The notes: generated by a model not told the origin, from the sequence alone. A DNA stretch of 64,000 nt from JAMXLO01 sp963794185 (GCA_963794185.1 CAWCDM010000096.1:1-64000), one strand, 5' to 3'; positions 1 through 9,936 are shown, numbered from the stretch's first letter. Translations and numbers: made by a program.

Positions 1-841
1 GAACCGGAAAATCTCTATACCGACTCAGTTGTCGTGCTCGACGCCAAGACCGGCGCTTACAAAAACCATTTCAAGATTGTGCCCAAGGATTGGCACGACT
101 GGGATGTCTCCAACCCACCCGCCTTGATCCATACGAACGGCGGAAAGCGGCTCATGGCGGTGGCGCCGAAGGATGGGCACCTCTATGGCTTCGATCTTGC
201 CGACAACCGCCTCCTCTATCGTGTGCCGGTGACCAAAATCGACAATGTCGAGGAGGCTTTCTCGACCGACAAAGATGTCCATTTCTGCCCGGGGTCCGTG
301 GGCGGCGACGAATGGAACAGCCCAGCCTATGACCCTCGAACCAATCTTATCTTCGTTGGCGACGTCGATTGGTGCACCACGGTGAAGTTGCAGACCAGGC
401 AAGAAATCGTCGCGACGGCAACCGGGCAACCGTGGTTCGGAGAGGCATCTCTAAATCCGTTCAACTTCTTCGGGAAGCAATCTCGCGCCGACGGGTACTG
501 GTCCGGATGGCTCCATGCCGTCGACGCCGACACCGGCGTCTGGAAATGGCGGCTGAAGTCCAATTACCCGATCCTGGCCGGTGTGACGCCGACCGCCGGG
601 AGGCCTTGTGTTTTTCGGCGACGTCGGCGGAAACTTCTACGCGCTCGACGCCGCCAATGGCCAACGGCTATGGGGTCAGAAGATCGGCGGCGCAATCGCC
701 GGCGGCGTGATCACCTATACGGCGAAGGGGGTGCAGAAAGTCGCTGTTGCAACGGGCTTCATTTCGCCCGTTTGGCCAGTTGAAATCAAGACCGCACGGA
801 TCGCGATCCTGGGTGTCGAAGGTGCCTCCGGGAGCCAATGA
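1..841 (+). pseudogene. PQQ-dependent alcohol dehydrogenase, C-terminal part, frameshifted
   Basis: The reading frame enters from the left edge, so the N-terminus is outside the window. The translation shows the beta-propeller repeats of quinoprotein dehydrogenases: VVVLDAKTGAYK, LYGFDLADNRLLYRV, GWLHAVDADTGVWKW and FYALDAANGQRLWG. These periplasmic enzymes oxidise alcohols using PQQ and pass electrons to cytochrome c or quinone. At about 601 the frame changes: the first frame reads TPTAGR and then nonsense, while the +1 frame resumes with GLVFFGDVGGNFYALD and runs to a TGA at 839-841. One extra base in GGGAGG explains this. Either the gene is dead or the base is an assembly error. No partner cytochrome gene is visible downstream. 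Confidence 0.8.
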
Positions 842-952
842 CAAAAGGCTTCTCGCCCCGGCGGTTTCAAAGGTGGCTCTGACGCTGGCCCAGTCGACGA
901 GATTGAGGCATGCCGCCGCCTGTCACCGACGTGGAGTGCGCCGGGAAAGCGC

Positions 953-1402
953 TCAGAACTCTAGTGCAAAGTCCATTAGATTTCTCTCAGCCCAGTACAT
1001 CCTACCCAGATATAAACTGGGTGCCTGGATTTGCCGGATCTCGTCTCGGATCCGATCGTCGAGCAGCGAGGTGTCCGAATAATCGACAACGATGCTATCC
1101 CTACCGTCCAGCCAACTCGGCGCTTTATACACCTTTGCGATGATCGCATTCAACCCAAACGGATCAATACGGCTCCTCAGCGTCTTCGACACTGGGTCAA
1201 ACTCCTTGTCATACCAAGTAAAGACGTTGATGAGCTTTGCAAGCTCTAGGCTGAACTCAGCATCCGATGCAACGATCGCGATGCCGTTGGCCCCACCTTC
1301 GGGCATCGGACCTGCATCGCTGGCGGCGAACAGCGCGTCCAACTCCGCTCGAGACATCTTCAGGAGCTGAGGAAAGTCGTGTACCATGGGCTTCACCCCC
1401 AA
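953..1402 (-). CDS. conserved hypothetical protein, 149 aa
   Basis: An intact reverse-strand frame starts at ATG 1402. The protein is soluble, without signal peptide or membrane segment. The C-terminal third (SWLDGRDSIVVDYSDTS, RDEIRQI, LYLGRMYWAERNL, DFALEF) resembles small alpha/beta-barrel proteins of unknown function in Proteobacteria and Actinobacteria, where a similar YLGxxYW...FALEF ending recurs; this is recollection, not a search. It is one of the few intact genes in the decayed left part. No operon partner is visible, and the convergent neighbour is the broken PQQ dehydrogenase. Function unknown. Confidence 0.55.
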   Translation of the reverse strand: MGVKPMVHDFPQLLKMSRAELDALFAASDAGPMPEGGANGIAIVASDAEFSLELAKLINVFTWYDKEFDPVSKTLRSRIDPFGLNAIIAKVYKAPSWLDGRDSIVVDYSDTSLLDDRIRDEIRQIQAPSLYLGRMYWAERNLMDFALEF

Positions 1403-1984
1403 ACTTTACGCTTCATCGCAGCGGCCCTCCATACTGACCCAGACACGGTAGCTCTCACCACATCAGGATTGGTAGAAGTCCTGCCACCTTAATTCAGCAA
1501 TTAAAGGTGACCTTGTCGGGTGCAGCCAAGTGCTCGTACTCTGAATGCGTAGCCCATTATAGCACGCGCCAAACGGGTTTGTCACGTGATGACCAGGTGC
1601 CGGATGGCGCTGACGCATTCGCAGGCAAAGCTCATCGATGGCGCGCCGAAGATACATCTGTCGACCGGCGATCGAGAACAACTCATGTCAGACCATGTTG
1701 CGACGCCCGTCACAAAGTGGTTTGTTTGATCTGACTTGAGCAGTCTGCGCTAACGTATCCGGTCTCGGGTATCCCGGCCAAGATGGAGACCCGCGCCCTG
1801 GTCATCATAAAAGTTTCGGTGTCCCAAGCGCCATATTTACAGTAAGCCCAGGGTTCCAGAGCACCGGCTCGACTGTCAGGCCATCTCCTTTCCACCGCCC
1901 GCAAACACCTATGACCTGCGCGTCCGGTGTGCGCGCGTCCGATCTACTACGTCGCCATGAGTTGCGAGCGGCGATGCCAAGCCG
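1403..1984. other. no supported gene
   Basis: Short open frames exist on both strands, but none has a convincing start, a recognisable motif or length. Base composition is more mixed than in the coding regions. The stretch probably is eroded DNA next to the IS1380 remnant. Confidence 0.5.
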
Positions 1985-2221
1985 CTGTTCGATTTCCCGT
2001 AACCCCAGAAGACCGCCGTCGGACGACAGCAGGCCATCGTCAAAACGAGCGATAATCGGTTTGCCAGCAACCGGCGACAACCCCGGCAGCGACGCGGCAG
2101 ATGCAATTTCAGCGGGCATGGTGTTTCAGCTTTCGATGGGAATCGGTTCGACGCCAATTCATACGTCGGATCAATAGGTCTGTACCGAGACTCTTCAGAT
2201 GCACTGCATAATGCCGGCTAG
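1985..2221 (-). mobile_element. IS1380-family remnant, transposase N-terminus plus element end (copy A)
   Basis: Read on the reverse strand from ATG 2119, the protein begins with the IS1380 signature LPGLSPVAGKPIIARFDDG and LLSSDGGLLGLREIEQRLGIA, and then loses similarity near 1985. Positions 2015-2221 match 17037-17242 (copy B) with only scattered mismatches, including about 100 bases upstream of the start codon. That upstream part is therefore probably the terminal region of the element. No DDE catalytic core is present, so this is a dead fragment. Confidence 0.75.
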
Positions 2222-2669
2222 CACAGCGCCGAGGATGATCGCGGCGATTCCAGCGGCGTAAGCCCATTGATTGCTCGACGGGACCGCCGACTTCGTCGCG
2301 TGATCAACAACATGATTATCGGCGCAGACGGGGCATGCACTTGCGGGACGATTATCATCTCCACTGCATTTTCCACCCTGGCACTCAGCGTGATGTGGCC
2401 GCTGTTCGCAACCGCGATCTCTACCCCTGTCTTGCTGGCCTCGCTCAGGTTGGCAGGGAGACTTTGAGCAGCATTGTTGAATGCTATCGAGCTGACTGTG
2501 GATAGCCACAGTGACCTACAATGTCTTGCGCGGCCGTGCCATCGCAGTTCGGGTGCGAACATTCCTATAATTTAGGCCGCCGCATGGGTAACAAATAGTT
2601 TGCCGCCCGCGACAGAGCCTCTGCGGAGTGACCTATGTTGAGGGCTGAACCATTGGAAGGGGACCAGTC
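2222..2669. other. no supported gene
   Basis: Only overlapping short frames without motifs are seen. A plausible ribosome-binding stretch (GGAAGGGGACC) near 2654-2664 serves the following MCE gene. No clear promoter is visible. Confidence 0.45.
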
Positions 2670-4362
2670 ATGAGTGACAACGCATCGCCGCCCGCCCTCC
2701 CTCAAGCCCCTATACGGCAGTCACGGCGGATGCCGGTCATTTGGTTGATCCCATTGGTTGCCGTTGCGGTCGGCGCCTGGCTTGCCTGGGACACGCTGTC
2801 GAAGGAAGGACCAACAATCACAGTTTACTTCGAGAGTGCTGAAGGCTTGCAGGCCGGCCAGTCGCAGCTGAAATTCAAAGACATCACCCTCGGAACGGTG
2901 AAGAGCCTGGATCTGTCCGCCGACCGCACACATGCTACCGTAATGATCGCGACGACCAAGCAGGCTGAGCCTTTGCTGACGGACAAAACGCTTCTCTGGG
3001 TGGTCAAGCCGCGTCTGTTCGCGGGTAATTTGTCCGGTCTCAGCACTCTGCTCTCCGGTGCTTACATCGCCATGCTTCCGCCAGAGACGGTCGGCAAGCC
3101 GCGTCGCGAGTTCATCGGGCGAGAGGAGCCGCCGGTCCTCGAAGCGAACGTCCCGGGGCATACGTTCTTGCTGAAAGCCAATCGCCTCGGTTCAATCTCG
3201 CTCGGATCACCCGTATTCTTCCGCGATCTCAACGTTGGTGAAGTGCTCGGCTGGGACATTGCCGACATGGCAGAGTCTGTAACGGTCCATGCCTTCGTTC
3301 GCGCGCCGTTCAACTCCTATGTGCACGATCAAACCCGGTTTTGGGATGCCTCGGGATTCTCCGTGAAGCTCGCCGGAGCCGGGGTCGAAATCCAATTGGC
3401 GTCGCTGCGTGCACTGTTGCTTGGCGGTATTGCGTTCGAGACGCCATCAGGAAACCACAGTGAGGCAAGCGCTGAAGAATCACGTCTTTCCGCTGTTTGC
3501 GAATCAGACCCTGGCGAATGCAGCCTCCTACAGCCGGAAGATCCCTATGCTCGCCTACTTCCCCGGTTCGCTCGGCGGGCTTGCGCCAGGCGCTGAAGTG
3601 ACCATGCACGGCCTCCTGGTTGGCCGTGTGACTGGTGTACGGCTCATCTACAACTCAGCCAAGGAGGCCGTCCTTGCGCAGGTCCGGTTCGAGGTCGAGC
3701 CGGAACGTGTGCTGGGCGTCGGGAAACGAGCCTTTGACACGCCCGCCGAGGGGGTGGACCAGCTTGTGAAGCAGGGGCTGCGGGCGATGCTCCAGAGCGC
3801 CAGCTTAATCACCGGCCAGCAGGTGGTGGCACTCGATTTCGTTCCCAATGCGCTGCCGGTGACCGTAGCCATGGATGGCGAAGACTTCGTGCTACCTACC
3901 ACTGACAGTGGCGGGATTGCTAGTCTCGAGGCGTCTGCGACGGAGCTGCTTCAAAAGGTGAACGCCATTCCGTTTGCTCAGATCGGCAAAAACCTCGATG
4001 GCACCTTGCAGGCAGTGAACAACCTGGCGAGCGGCCCCGAACTCCGCCAGGCGTTGACGAGCCTCAGTGCGACGATTGCAAGTATCGGGAATGTGGTCCG
4101 ACACCTGGACAACGACGTGACGCCAGCGTTGCAGCGGTTGCCGGAGATTGCGGCTGATGTGCAAAAGACCATGGCGAATGCCAATCGATTGGGCCGCTCG
4201 CTCGACAACGGATACGGTGACAACACAAAATTCAACCGCGACCTCGAGCGGCTGCTGGTACAGTCCAACGATACCGTCCGCTCGATCCGGTCGCTTGCCG
4301 ATCTGCTCGCGCGTCACCCGGAGGCGCTGATCAAGGGCCGACCCGCCGGAGGCTTGGAATGA
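2670..4362 (+). pseudogene. pqiB: PqiB-like MCE-domain intermembrane transport protein, frameshifted
   Basis: ATG at 2670 follows a good Shine-Dalgarno. A short cytoplasmic tail leads to one membrane helix (about residues 24-42, VIWLIPLVAVAVGAWLAW), then MCE domains beginning GPTITVYFESAEGLQAGQS and VLEANVPGHTFLLKANRLG. Near 3460 the frame shifts by one base. The next frame carries a third MCE unit (KIPMLAYFPGSLGGLAPGAEV) and a long helical C-terminus ending at 4362. PqiB proteins form tube-like bridges that move lipids between inner and outer membrane. The usual pqiA is absent upstream and no pqiC follows. Total length (about 560 aa across frames) matches the family. Confidence 0.8.
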
Positions 4363-4386
4363 CCGGACAACGGTGCTCCTCGATGG

Positions 4387-4599
4387 ATGACAGTGCTAAT
4401 CCCGACATCAGTCTCCGTGCTGAAGGTGCTGGTCCAGCACGACGACGCGGCGCGCGAATATGCCTACGGGCCCGCCGGCGGACTGCCGGATACCAAGCTC
4501 GGCACGTTCACCCAGGCATTGATGGGCGAAGCGAAGGCGCGGGCCTGGACGGTCATCAGTATGAAACCGGACTGGAAGCGCATGCCTGCGTTTGGATAG
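4387..4599 (+). pseudogene. HAD-family hydrolase, C-terminal remnant
   Basis: The last 50 or so residues, with VLVQHDDAAREYAYGP, LGTFTQALMGEAKARA and WTVISMKPDWKRMPAF, match the C-terminal end of HAD-like phosphatases that close with a TVISMKxDWKxxF motif (recalled). The catalytic DxDxT motif and the rest of the domain are missing, so only the tail survives. It sits 25 bases after the broken pqiB. The stop is at 4597-4599. Confidence 0.5.
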
Positions 4600-4640
4600 C
4601 ACCCACAGTCACCCCACGGTGCGGATCTCAAGCGTCGCCC

Positions 4641-5017
4641 TCAGCCAGCACGGTCCAGCTTCAGGGTGTAGCCGCATGTCAGGCGGTCCGACCCACGTTC
4701 ATGGAACTGCAGCAGGCCCTCGAAGTGGCCGCTCTGGAACTGACCTTTCAGGCGGGCGATCTGCGACGACAACGCGGCCGCGCCGCCCGGCGCCACCCAG
4801 CCGCTGAGGTCGGCGAATGTGGCGTATCCACCCGAAACGGTCAGCGTGTCGGTGGCTTGGACAGCGGGGCAATCCCAGCGGGAGGAGACACCGAATATCC
4901 GTTGCCCTTGTAGACTCCATCGAACGCCGCGGTGATTGGGCCGTCTGGCTTCGGGGCACAGCAGGTCATCAGCAAGATGGCGATCCAAAGCGGACCAGTG
5001 ATCCATTGCGGCTTCAT
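4641..5017 (-). pseudogene. small exported lipoprotein, frameshifted
   Basis: The first frame starts at ATG 5017 with MKPQWITGPLWIAILLMTCC, a lipoprotein-like signal with a cysteine near residues 19-20, and continues to about SPPAG. A one-base shift near 4870-4880 moves into the frame CPAVQATDTLTVSGG, then FADLSGWVAPGG and FEGLLQF, ending in LTCGYTLKLDRAG at 4641. The two halves together make an ordinary short lipoprotein of about 120 aa. Function unknown. Confidence 0.5.
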
Positions 5018-5061
5018 TGCTTTATCTCAGGCTAACTCCGGGCATCGAACGCGGCATTTTG

Positions 5062-5274
5062 TGACAACGCACCCGGCTGGCCCGCTGGTGCACCCGGTTC
5101 CAGAAATCGTTCGAGACCGAGATCGACCTCGACGCCTTCGCCGCCGAAGGCCGCGCGATCGCCTGCGCGGTGAAAGCGGAGTTGCCGGGCTGGTCGATTG
5201 TCTACTTCGACGAGGCGGCCGCGGCGCGTCGCCGCTGCCAATATGGCCAGAACGCACGAAACGTCCGGTCTTGA
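5062..5274 (+). pseudogene. fragment of a small conserved hypothetical protein
   Basis: Frame 1 between a TGA at 5062-5064 and the TGA at 5272-5274 reads a natural-looking segment: FETEIDLDAFAAEGRAIACA, VKAELPGWSIVYFDEAAA. Codon use is coding-like, but no ATG or GTG precedes it, so the start is lost. No domain recognised. Confidence 0.35.
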
Positions 5275-6033
5275 CTAGGGCATTGGCAAGGTGTCGGGAA
5301 ACCTATCGACGCGAGTTTCCGTATAGTGGATCAATCCGGCAGGGAATTCCGCGCAGGCTCAGCCTCGATTTTCTCATCGGTTTGGCCGCGATCCGAAGTA
5401 TGCGGAAATCACCTGATTCCCGACACCCCCGCCGTCGCGCGTGGCCGTGGTCCGCGCGGCATAACCTCTTGTTGCCTCGACAGTTCCGCCAGCCGGTTCC
5501 TCTTTTGTCCGCCTATCTGTCAAATCCGGGCATTTCGTCTGTTCTGGCCTCTTCGAGTGTCAAGAGCATTGCTGTAAGCGAAGGTGCGGCGTGGTGACCG
5601 TCCCGCCGCGTCGGGCCGACATCATGGCGCGGTCGCCGCGCAGGTCCGGTGCTGTATCGCCAGCTCATCGCTGCGCCCGGCTGATCGCCCCTGCGCGTGC
5701 GGCCCCTCAGAAGCCCGCACAGCCCTTAGCGCTGGTGGCTCCCGATCTGCTGGCGATGCGGCGGGCGGTGATCGAGGGGCGGTTAGCGAGTGCGTGAACA
5801 CACCAGAAACCACGATGCGGTCAACCGGATAGGCGCTACGTCCCACCATCGGGACGCAGCGCACATTGACTGCTGCCTTCCGCGCGGCGCCAGCCCGAGC
5901 TAAGCTGCTCGGAACTGGGAAGTCAAAGGGAACTTTAGCCGCTCTGGTGCCATCTGCAGCGGCTTTCTTTTTGTCCAGGCGCGATTCGCGCTAGACTGGC
6001 GCTGCTGTTCCTATGTGGCATTAGGAGACAGAC
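5275..6033. other. no supported gene, holds one terminator-like hairpin
   Basis: Several short frames, e.g. 5591-5797 on the plus strand, lack motifs and overlap each other. The only clear structure is the hairpin at 5937-5972. A Shine-Dalgarno (AGGAGACAG) at 6023-6031 belongs to the next gene. Confidence 0.4.
5937..5972 (+). terminator. Rho-independent terminator candidate
   Basis: AGCCGCT (5937-5943) and AGCGGCT (5958-5964) can pair into a 7-bp stem with a 14-base loop. TTTCTTTTT follows. The upstream gene it once served is not recognisable. Confidence 0.5.
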
Positions 6034-6234
6034 ATGTCAGACGTCTGGGATTCCGCAATTTACCGGCAGCGCACGGCGGCTTGGCGTGAGCGCGCTCTCC
6101 AGTTGGCTGAAGGCGACGCAGCACGCAATGCCTGCGTCAGCATCGCCGCCGACTACGATCGCCTCGCGCTGACGCTCGAAGAGCGGGAACGGCTACTTGA
6201 GGCGGCCAAGCCGGCACCTCGCCTTGGGGCATGA
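6034..6234 (+). CDS. small hypothetical protein, 66 aa
   Basis: The ATG at 6034 has a strong Shine-Dalgarno (AGGAGACAGAC). The product is charged and helical, with WRERALQLAEGDAARNACVS and ADYDRLALTLEERERLLEAA. Short proteins with an ADYDRLA motif are common and uncharacterised in alphaproteobacteria. It is followed at once by two more small helical frames on opposite strands. No membrane segment or known domain. Confidence 0.6.
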   Translation: MSDVWDSAIYRQRTAAWRERALQLAEGDAARNACVSIAADYDRLALTLEERERLLEAAKPAPRLGA

Positions 6235-6253
6235 TCGCGTGCCACGCTGCAGC

Positions 6254-6448
6254 ATGGCCCACTCACCGGCCGAATTGCGCGAACGATCTGAAGTGCTTCT
6301 TGCACACGCCAGAGAGGCGCGTCGTGATGCGGAACGGACGCGCCAGCGTGCCCGTGAGTGCCGAGAGCATGCTGACGCCGCGCACATCGCTTTGAAGCTG
6401 GGACAAACCCGCTCCAAAGCTGCACAAGACCGCCAGGACGCCCGCTGA
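6254..6448 (+). CDS. small hypothetical protein, 64 aa, coiled-coil
   Basis: From ATG 6254 the protein is almost entirely Arg/Ala/Glu-rich helix (SPAELRERSEVLLAHAREAR, RQRARECREHADAAHIALKL), consistent with a short coiled coil. The Shine-Dalgarno is weak. It lies 20 bases after the preceding small ORF, so it may be co-transcribed. Function unknown. Confidence 0.4.
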   Translation: MAHSPAELRERSEVLLAHAREARRDAERTRQRARECREHADAAHIALKLGQTRSKAAQDRQDAR

Positions 6449-6509
6449 TCGCACGGGTGGCGGGGGCCACCGGTAGACGAGCGACTCGGGGGCGCCTGGT
6501 CCTCACGTG

Positions 6510-6672
6510 AATGCTGGTCACCCGTCGCCTCGGCTAGCTTGGCGAGCGCCTCATAGCCTCGTGCTATTTGCAGGAGCTCGCGTCTCAAGTCCGCATTTTT
6601 CATGCGGGCGGCGACAGCGCGAGCCCCCTCGGCCATCTGTCTCCACGAGGTCACGGAATACGGCGCAGCCAT
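6510..6672 (-). pseudogene. small helical hypothetical protein, reverse strand, end lost
   Basis: From ATG 6672 the reverse frame reads SWRQMAEGARAVAARMKNAD and LRRELLQIARGYEALAKLAE, a typical short Methylobacterium/Rhizobiales-type helical protein related in style to the 6034 product. The frame then runs without a stop far into unrelated sequence opposite the 6254 gene, so the natural end has been lost. Confidence 0.4.
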
Positions 6673-6781
6673 ACTCCGCTCTAGGCGTGCTCGGCATCGA
6701 ACCTGACGGGAACCCGAAAGAACTGACGATACGGTCGAACGTCGGCTGGCGGCTTGCGGGACAACAGCACTTCGTCCGGCA

Positions 6782-7009
6782 AGGCTCGACGAGTTTCCGT
6801 CGCTCGGCAAGATGGAAATGCTGGAGTTGTTCCTGGCCAAGACCGCAGGCTCCGACATCCGCGCCCTACTGGTCGCCCAGGACTACCAGGACATTGTCGG
6901 CGTGTATGGCGAGCACGAGAGGATCACCACCAACTGCGGCGTGCTGTCGGCCTATGCGCCGCTCAATGACAAGTCGGCGGCATGGCTGTCGGCGAAGACC
7001 GGCCAATAG
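6782..7009 (+). pseudogene. VirD4/TraG-type conjugation coupling protein fragment
   Basis: The segment ARLDEFPSLGKMEMLE holds the Walker B-like LDEFPxLG motif of type IV coupling ATPases. It is followed by YQDIVGVYGEHERITTNCG and AAWLSAKTGQ, matching the family segment after Walker B. Walker A and the N-terminal membrane part are missing. Together with the TrbE fragment 50 bases away it shows that a conjugative system once lay here. Confidence 0.7.
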
Positions 7010-7059
7010 CTCGCGCGCAGCAGAAGGCGACGCCCGTAATCGGCTTCCTCAGTTCCCGC

Positions 7060-7335
7060 TCACCCGAGGACTCCTCGGCCCAAGTGGCTGGCCTCGACGT
7101 GAATATCGTTGGCGAGATCGTAATGCCGCCCACCGCACGCGAGCGCGGTCGCCATCATGCCGCCCTTGTAGTCGAACGCCGTGATGCGCATGCCGCGATA
7201 GCGGCGGGCCTGTAGGGCGGTCGTGTTGGTCAGAACGGTCTTGCCGGTGCTGCTCGGCCCGAAGACGAATGTGTGGCCAAGATCGCTGCGTGGCCCAATG
7301 TGCAGGTTGAGACGGAACGGCCAAAGCCCCAACAC
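7060..7335 (-). pseudogene. TrbE/VirB4-type conjugation ATPase fragment
   Basis: The reverse frame carries LGHTFVFGPSSTGKT, with the Walker A sequence GPSSTGKT, followed by ALQARRYRGMRITAFD, ALACGGRHYDLANDIHVE. This is the nucleotide-binding region of TrbE-type ATPases that power type IV secretion pili. Flanking domains are absent on both sides. It points opposite to the coupling-protein fragment, so the two pieces have been rearranged. Confidence 0.7.
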
Positions 7336-7628
7336 GCTGTGCAGTGCATTCAGTATAGCCGCGTGGAGCGCGCCGGACGCGGCAATCGCTGTAGCATCAC
7401 GGGCATCGCTGGTTACGAGGGTGGGCCGGTGACGCCGCTGAGAACCGTCAAGGCGTCTCCCGCGCGAGGAAATCGACCCGGCCGCGAAGGCGGCGCCCAG
7501 CCGGGCGTTGAGCCACGGGCTTACCGGGAATACGTCACGCTACCAAGCGGGCTGAGGATCGCGACCATCAACGGGGTGGCGAGTGCCGCGCGCGAGTTTG
7601 CCGTCTACATCGCGTACAATGGAGCAAA

Positions 7629-7976
7629 CTTGCGCAGATTGGGGTAGTCCACCTCCAGTTCGTCATCGTCTTCCAGGAAGAATTCGATTGTCACTCCGGC
7701 CCGGTGCTGGTTGCCGTGCCAGACCAGCCACTTGATCCGTTCTAGTTCGGCCAGCGGGCGTTCGTCCGTCGCTCCTGATCACTGCGCGACACCGCGGTAT
7801 ACTGGCTCAGGACCGTAAGCCGCATGGTGATATCGAACCATTCCAGGACGTGCTCGGACGCCGGGGTGACGAACTCGGTCAGTGCACGGACCTCCTCGCC
7901 GCCATCCGTGAGGAATGTCACAGCGCAAATTCGACCGGCTGACCGATCCGGCCGCCCATGCACTGGTATCTAGCAT
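7629..7976 (-). mobile_element. transposase remnant, probably ISKra4-like
   Basis: Two reverse frames join into one recognisable stretch. From about 7930 to 7770: VTFLTDGGEEVRALTEFV, SEHVLEWFDITMRLTVLSQY. After a frameshift near 7760: RIKWLVWHGNQHRAG and FFLEDDDELEVDYPNLRKFA, stopping near 7629. The order of the SEHVLxWFxxTMRLTVL and RIKWxxWHGN motifs is that of ISKra4-group transposases as I recall them. N-terminus and catalytic end are missing. Confidence 0.5.
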
Positions 7977-8005
7977 CCGGCTAGCGTCAGCGGTCCATCC
8001 CCATT

Positions 8006-8884
8006 CTAAAAGGTGAAATTCGCCATGATCATCGGGCCTTTGATCGACAAGTGTTCTAGCACGGCGCCACTGCCCTGCTCGAAGGACAGATATCGGTAAG
8101 TGAGCGAAATTCGGCCAAGCCGGTGTGGTAGCCGAGGCCGGAGGCGATCTGCCAGGTCAGATTCGAGCCGCCTGCGCCAATGTCGAAGTAATAGGGGATG
8201 AACAGCCCGGTATTGCCAAGGCGGATGCGGCCGCGAAAGCCGCCGATGCCATTCCAAATGTTGGCGGTGCCGGACACGCTGCCGATGCGCCCGAACGTCG
8301 CGCCGTTGCCGCGCGGCCCGGTCAGTGTAAGTCCCAGGCTGTAATCTAAGCGTGACAGGCATCCCAAGATAGCGGAACCCGGCGATCACATCGAAGTTGC
8401 CCCAGTCGCCTGTCAGCAAGGTATAGCCGCCCGCCAAAGTCCATATCGTGGCGTTCAGGTTCATGCCTACGCTGGTCTGCACTGTGCGTCGAGATCGGAA
8501 TGGACGGCAGGCCGGGAAGTTGACCGATCTGAACTGGGAAGCCATGCCGCTCACGTTCATATAAATGAAGTCGGTAAGGAGCGAGAACCGGTCATATTGC
8601 GCGTCCGCCGCAACCATCGTCGCGAAGTTCAAGTGGGACAACAATTCGCCGAATCCGATCGACGTATCGGCGGACAATGTGCCCCCAAGCGCGGGCGGCA
8701 GGTTGAAGTTCTGGTCACGTTGATGGTTCGCGAACCATCCATACGGCGCGATGTTGAAGGTCCAGCCTGATGGGTCGGCAGCCTGTTGCCCTGAACTGGT
8801 AGGTTGTTGCGCCTGCGCGACGGACGTTGCTCCGGCCGCGAGCAGCCCTGTCAGAGCGGTAGTCATAACAATTCGGCTCAACAT
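8006..8884 (-). pseudogene. outer-membrane beta-barrel-like protein, two frameshifts
   Basis: ATG 8884, behind a purine-rich GAGGGGGG, starts a signal peptide (MLSRIVMTTALTGLLAAGAT, cleavage near AQA-QQ). The mature part has alternating aromatic strands: WTFNIAPYGWFANHQRD, RFSLLTDFIYMNVSGMAS, GWRYLG-like GFRYLGMPVTLRL. The frame is lost near 8345, continues in another frame (GLTLTGPRGNGATF, LFIPYYFDIGAGGSNLTWQI), and returns near 8100 to end SLTYRYLSFEQGSG and MIMANFTF at 8006. A membrane-strand ending with terminal Phe fits Omp insertion. It resembles uncharacterised porin-like proteins of alphaproteobacteria. Confidence 0.65.
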
Positions 8885-9321
8885 CAGGCCCCCCTCAGCA
8901 TGATCGGCCCGATATGATCCGGCCTCGCGAAGCGTGACACAGAATGGCCCATACGAACACTCGTATCGCCGTCCCACCAGTAGCGCACATTATAATATCC
9001 GAGCCCTGGACATGCGTGAGCAAACCCCTGCCATGTGCGACGCGGGTTTGTCTCGCTGTCGACAGTGTATCCTGACCATTCTAAGATTTGGCTCCTACGT
9101 CCACTCCCCGGCTGAACGCTTTCGCCTTGCCACCTGCCAGGAGACTGGCGGCGTCAGCTGCCCGAAGAGTTCGATCAGTTTCGAGACGACGCCGGTCCAC
9201 CCCGTCTCAGGGCCTAGGCCTCTAACGACGATCCCGCAACGCGCCTACTCTGAGTCGCCCGTACCGAACTGTGACACCTGAAAACCTTCGCAGAGGGTAC
9301 CCTGCGAGGTTCTCCAGCGGC
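8885..9321. other. no supported gene
   Basis: Only overlapping low-quality frames are seen. The upstream region of the Omp-like gene (8885-9000) should hold its promoter, but I cannot point to clear -35/-10 boxes. Confidence 0.4.
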
Positions 9322-9936
9322 TTAGCAGCCGAACAGTCCCTTGCCGAACAGGCCGCACTTGGCGACCGAGGTGGCGATGATCGGGGACACATTGACGGTG
9401 ACCGAGTCACCGACCTTCAACTTCGCGATGGCCGCCATACGCGAGGGCTGCGTCGTTTTGATCGTGTAGATGCCGCCGCCATTGTTGTTGACGACATCGA
9501 CGCTGCTCGGGCTATTTATCTTCACGACACGCCCCACTATCGCGGTTGGGGTGGTGGCGGTGGCAATGTCAGCCGGATTTTGCGCCGCCTGTCGCCACGG
9601 TTGTGGTGCCGGTCGCTGTAGCCGGCGCATTGCCTACGGTGAACGTCACCGTGCGGGTGTAGTGGACGCTGGCCACGTCGCCATTCTCCAAGTCGCCAAG
9701 ACTGACACCTGGAGCCACTGCCATCGGGATCGGCGACTGATTTCAGGGGTGATCGTCAGCGTCCCGGCGCCTGGATCAAGGGCCGGAATTTTGCCCTGGG
9801 TCGCGTAGCTAATGCCATCGGGGATGATATTCTGTGCCGTTGGTGGCGCTTGCGCCACGACCGGCGCTGCCAGCATGAGCGTCGTGATGGCCACAGCGCA
9901 CTGAAACACTGTCGCAAGGGAAAGCAGCTTACGCAT
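9322..9936 (-). pseudogene. secreted protein of unknown function, two frameshifts
   Basis: ATG 9936 begins a signal peptide (MRKLLSLATVFQCAVAITTL, ending near VVAQA). The text continues NIIPDGISYATQGKIPALDP, GAGTLTITPEI; then shifts near 9735 into SPIPMAVAPGVSLGDLENGD, VASVHYTRTVTFTVG; and shifts again near 9570 into IVGRVVKINSPSSVDVVNNN and KLKVGDSVTVNVSPIIATSV, with stop at 9322. The last part resembles proteins that keep a small beta-domain for periplasmic binding. Only the combined three frames make sense as one about 200-aa protein. Confidence 0.5.
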
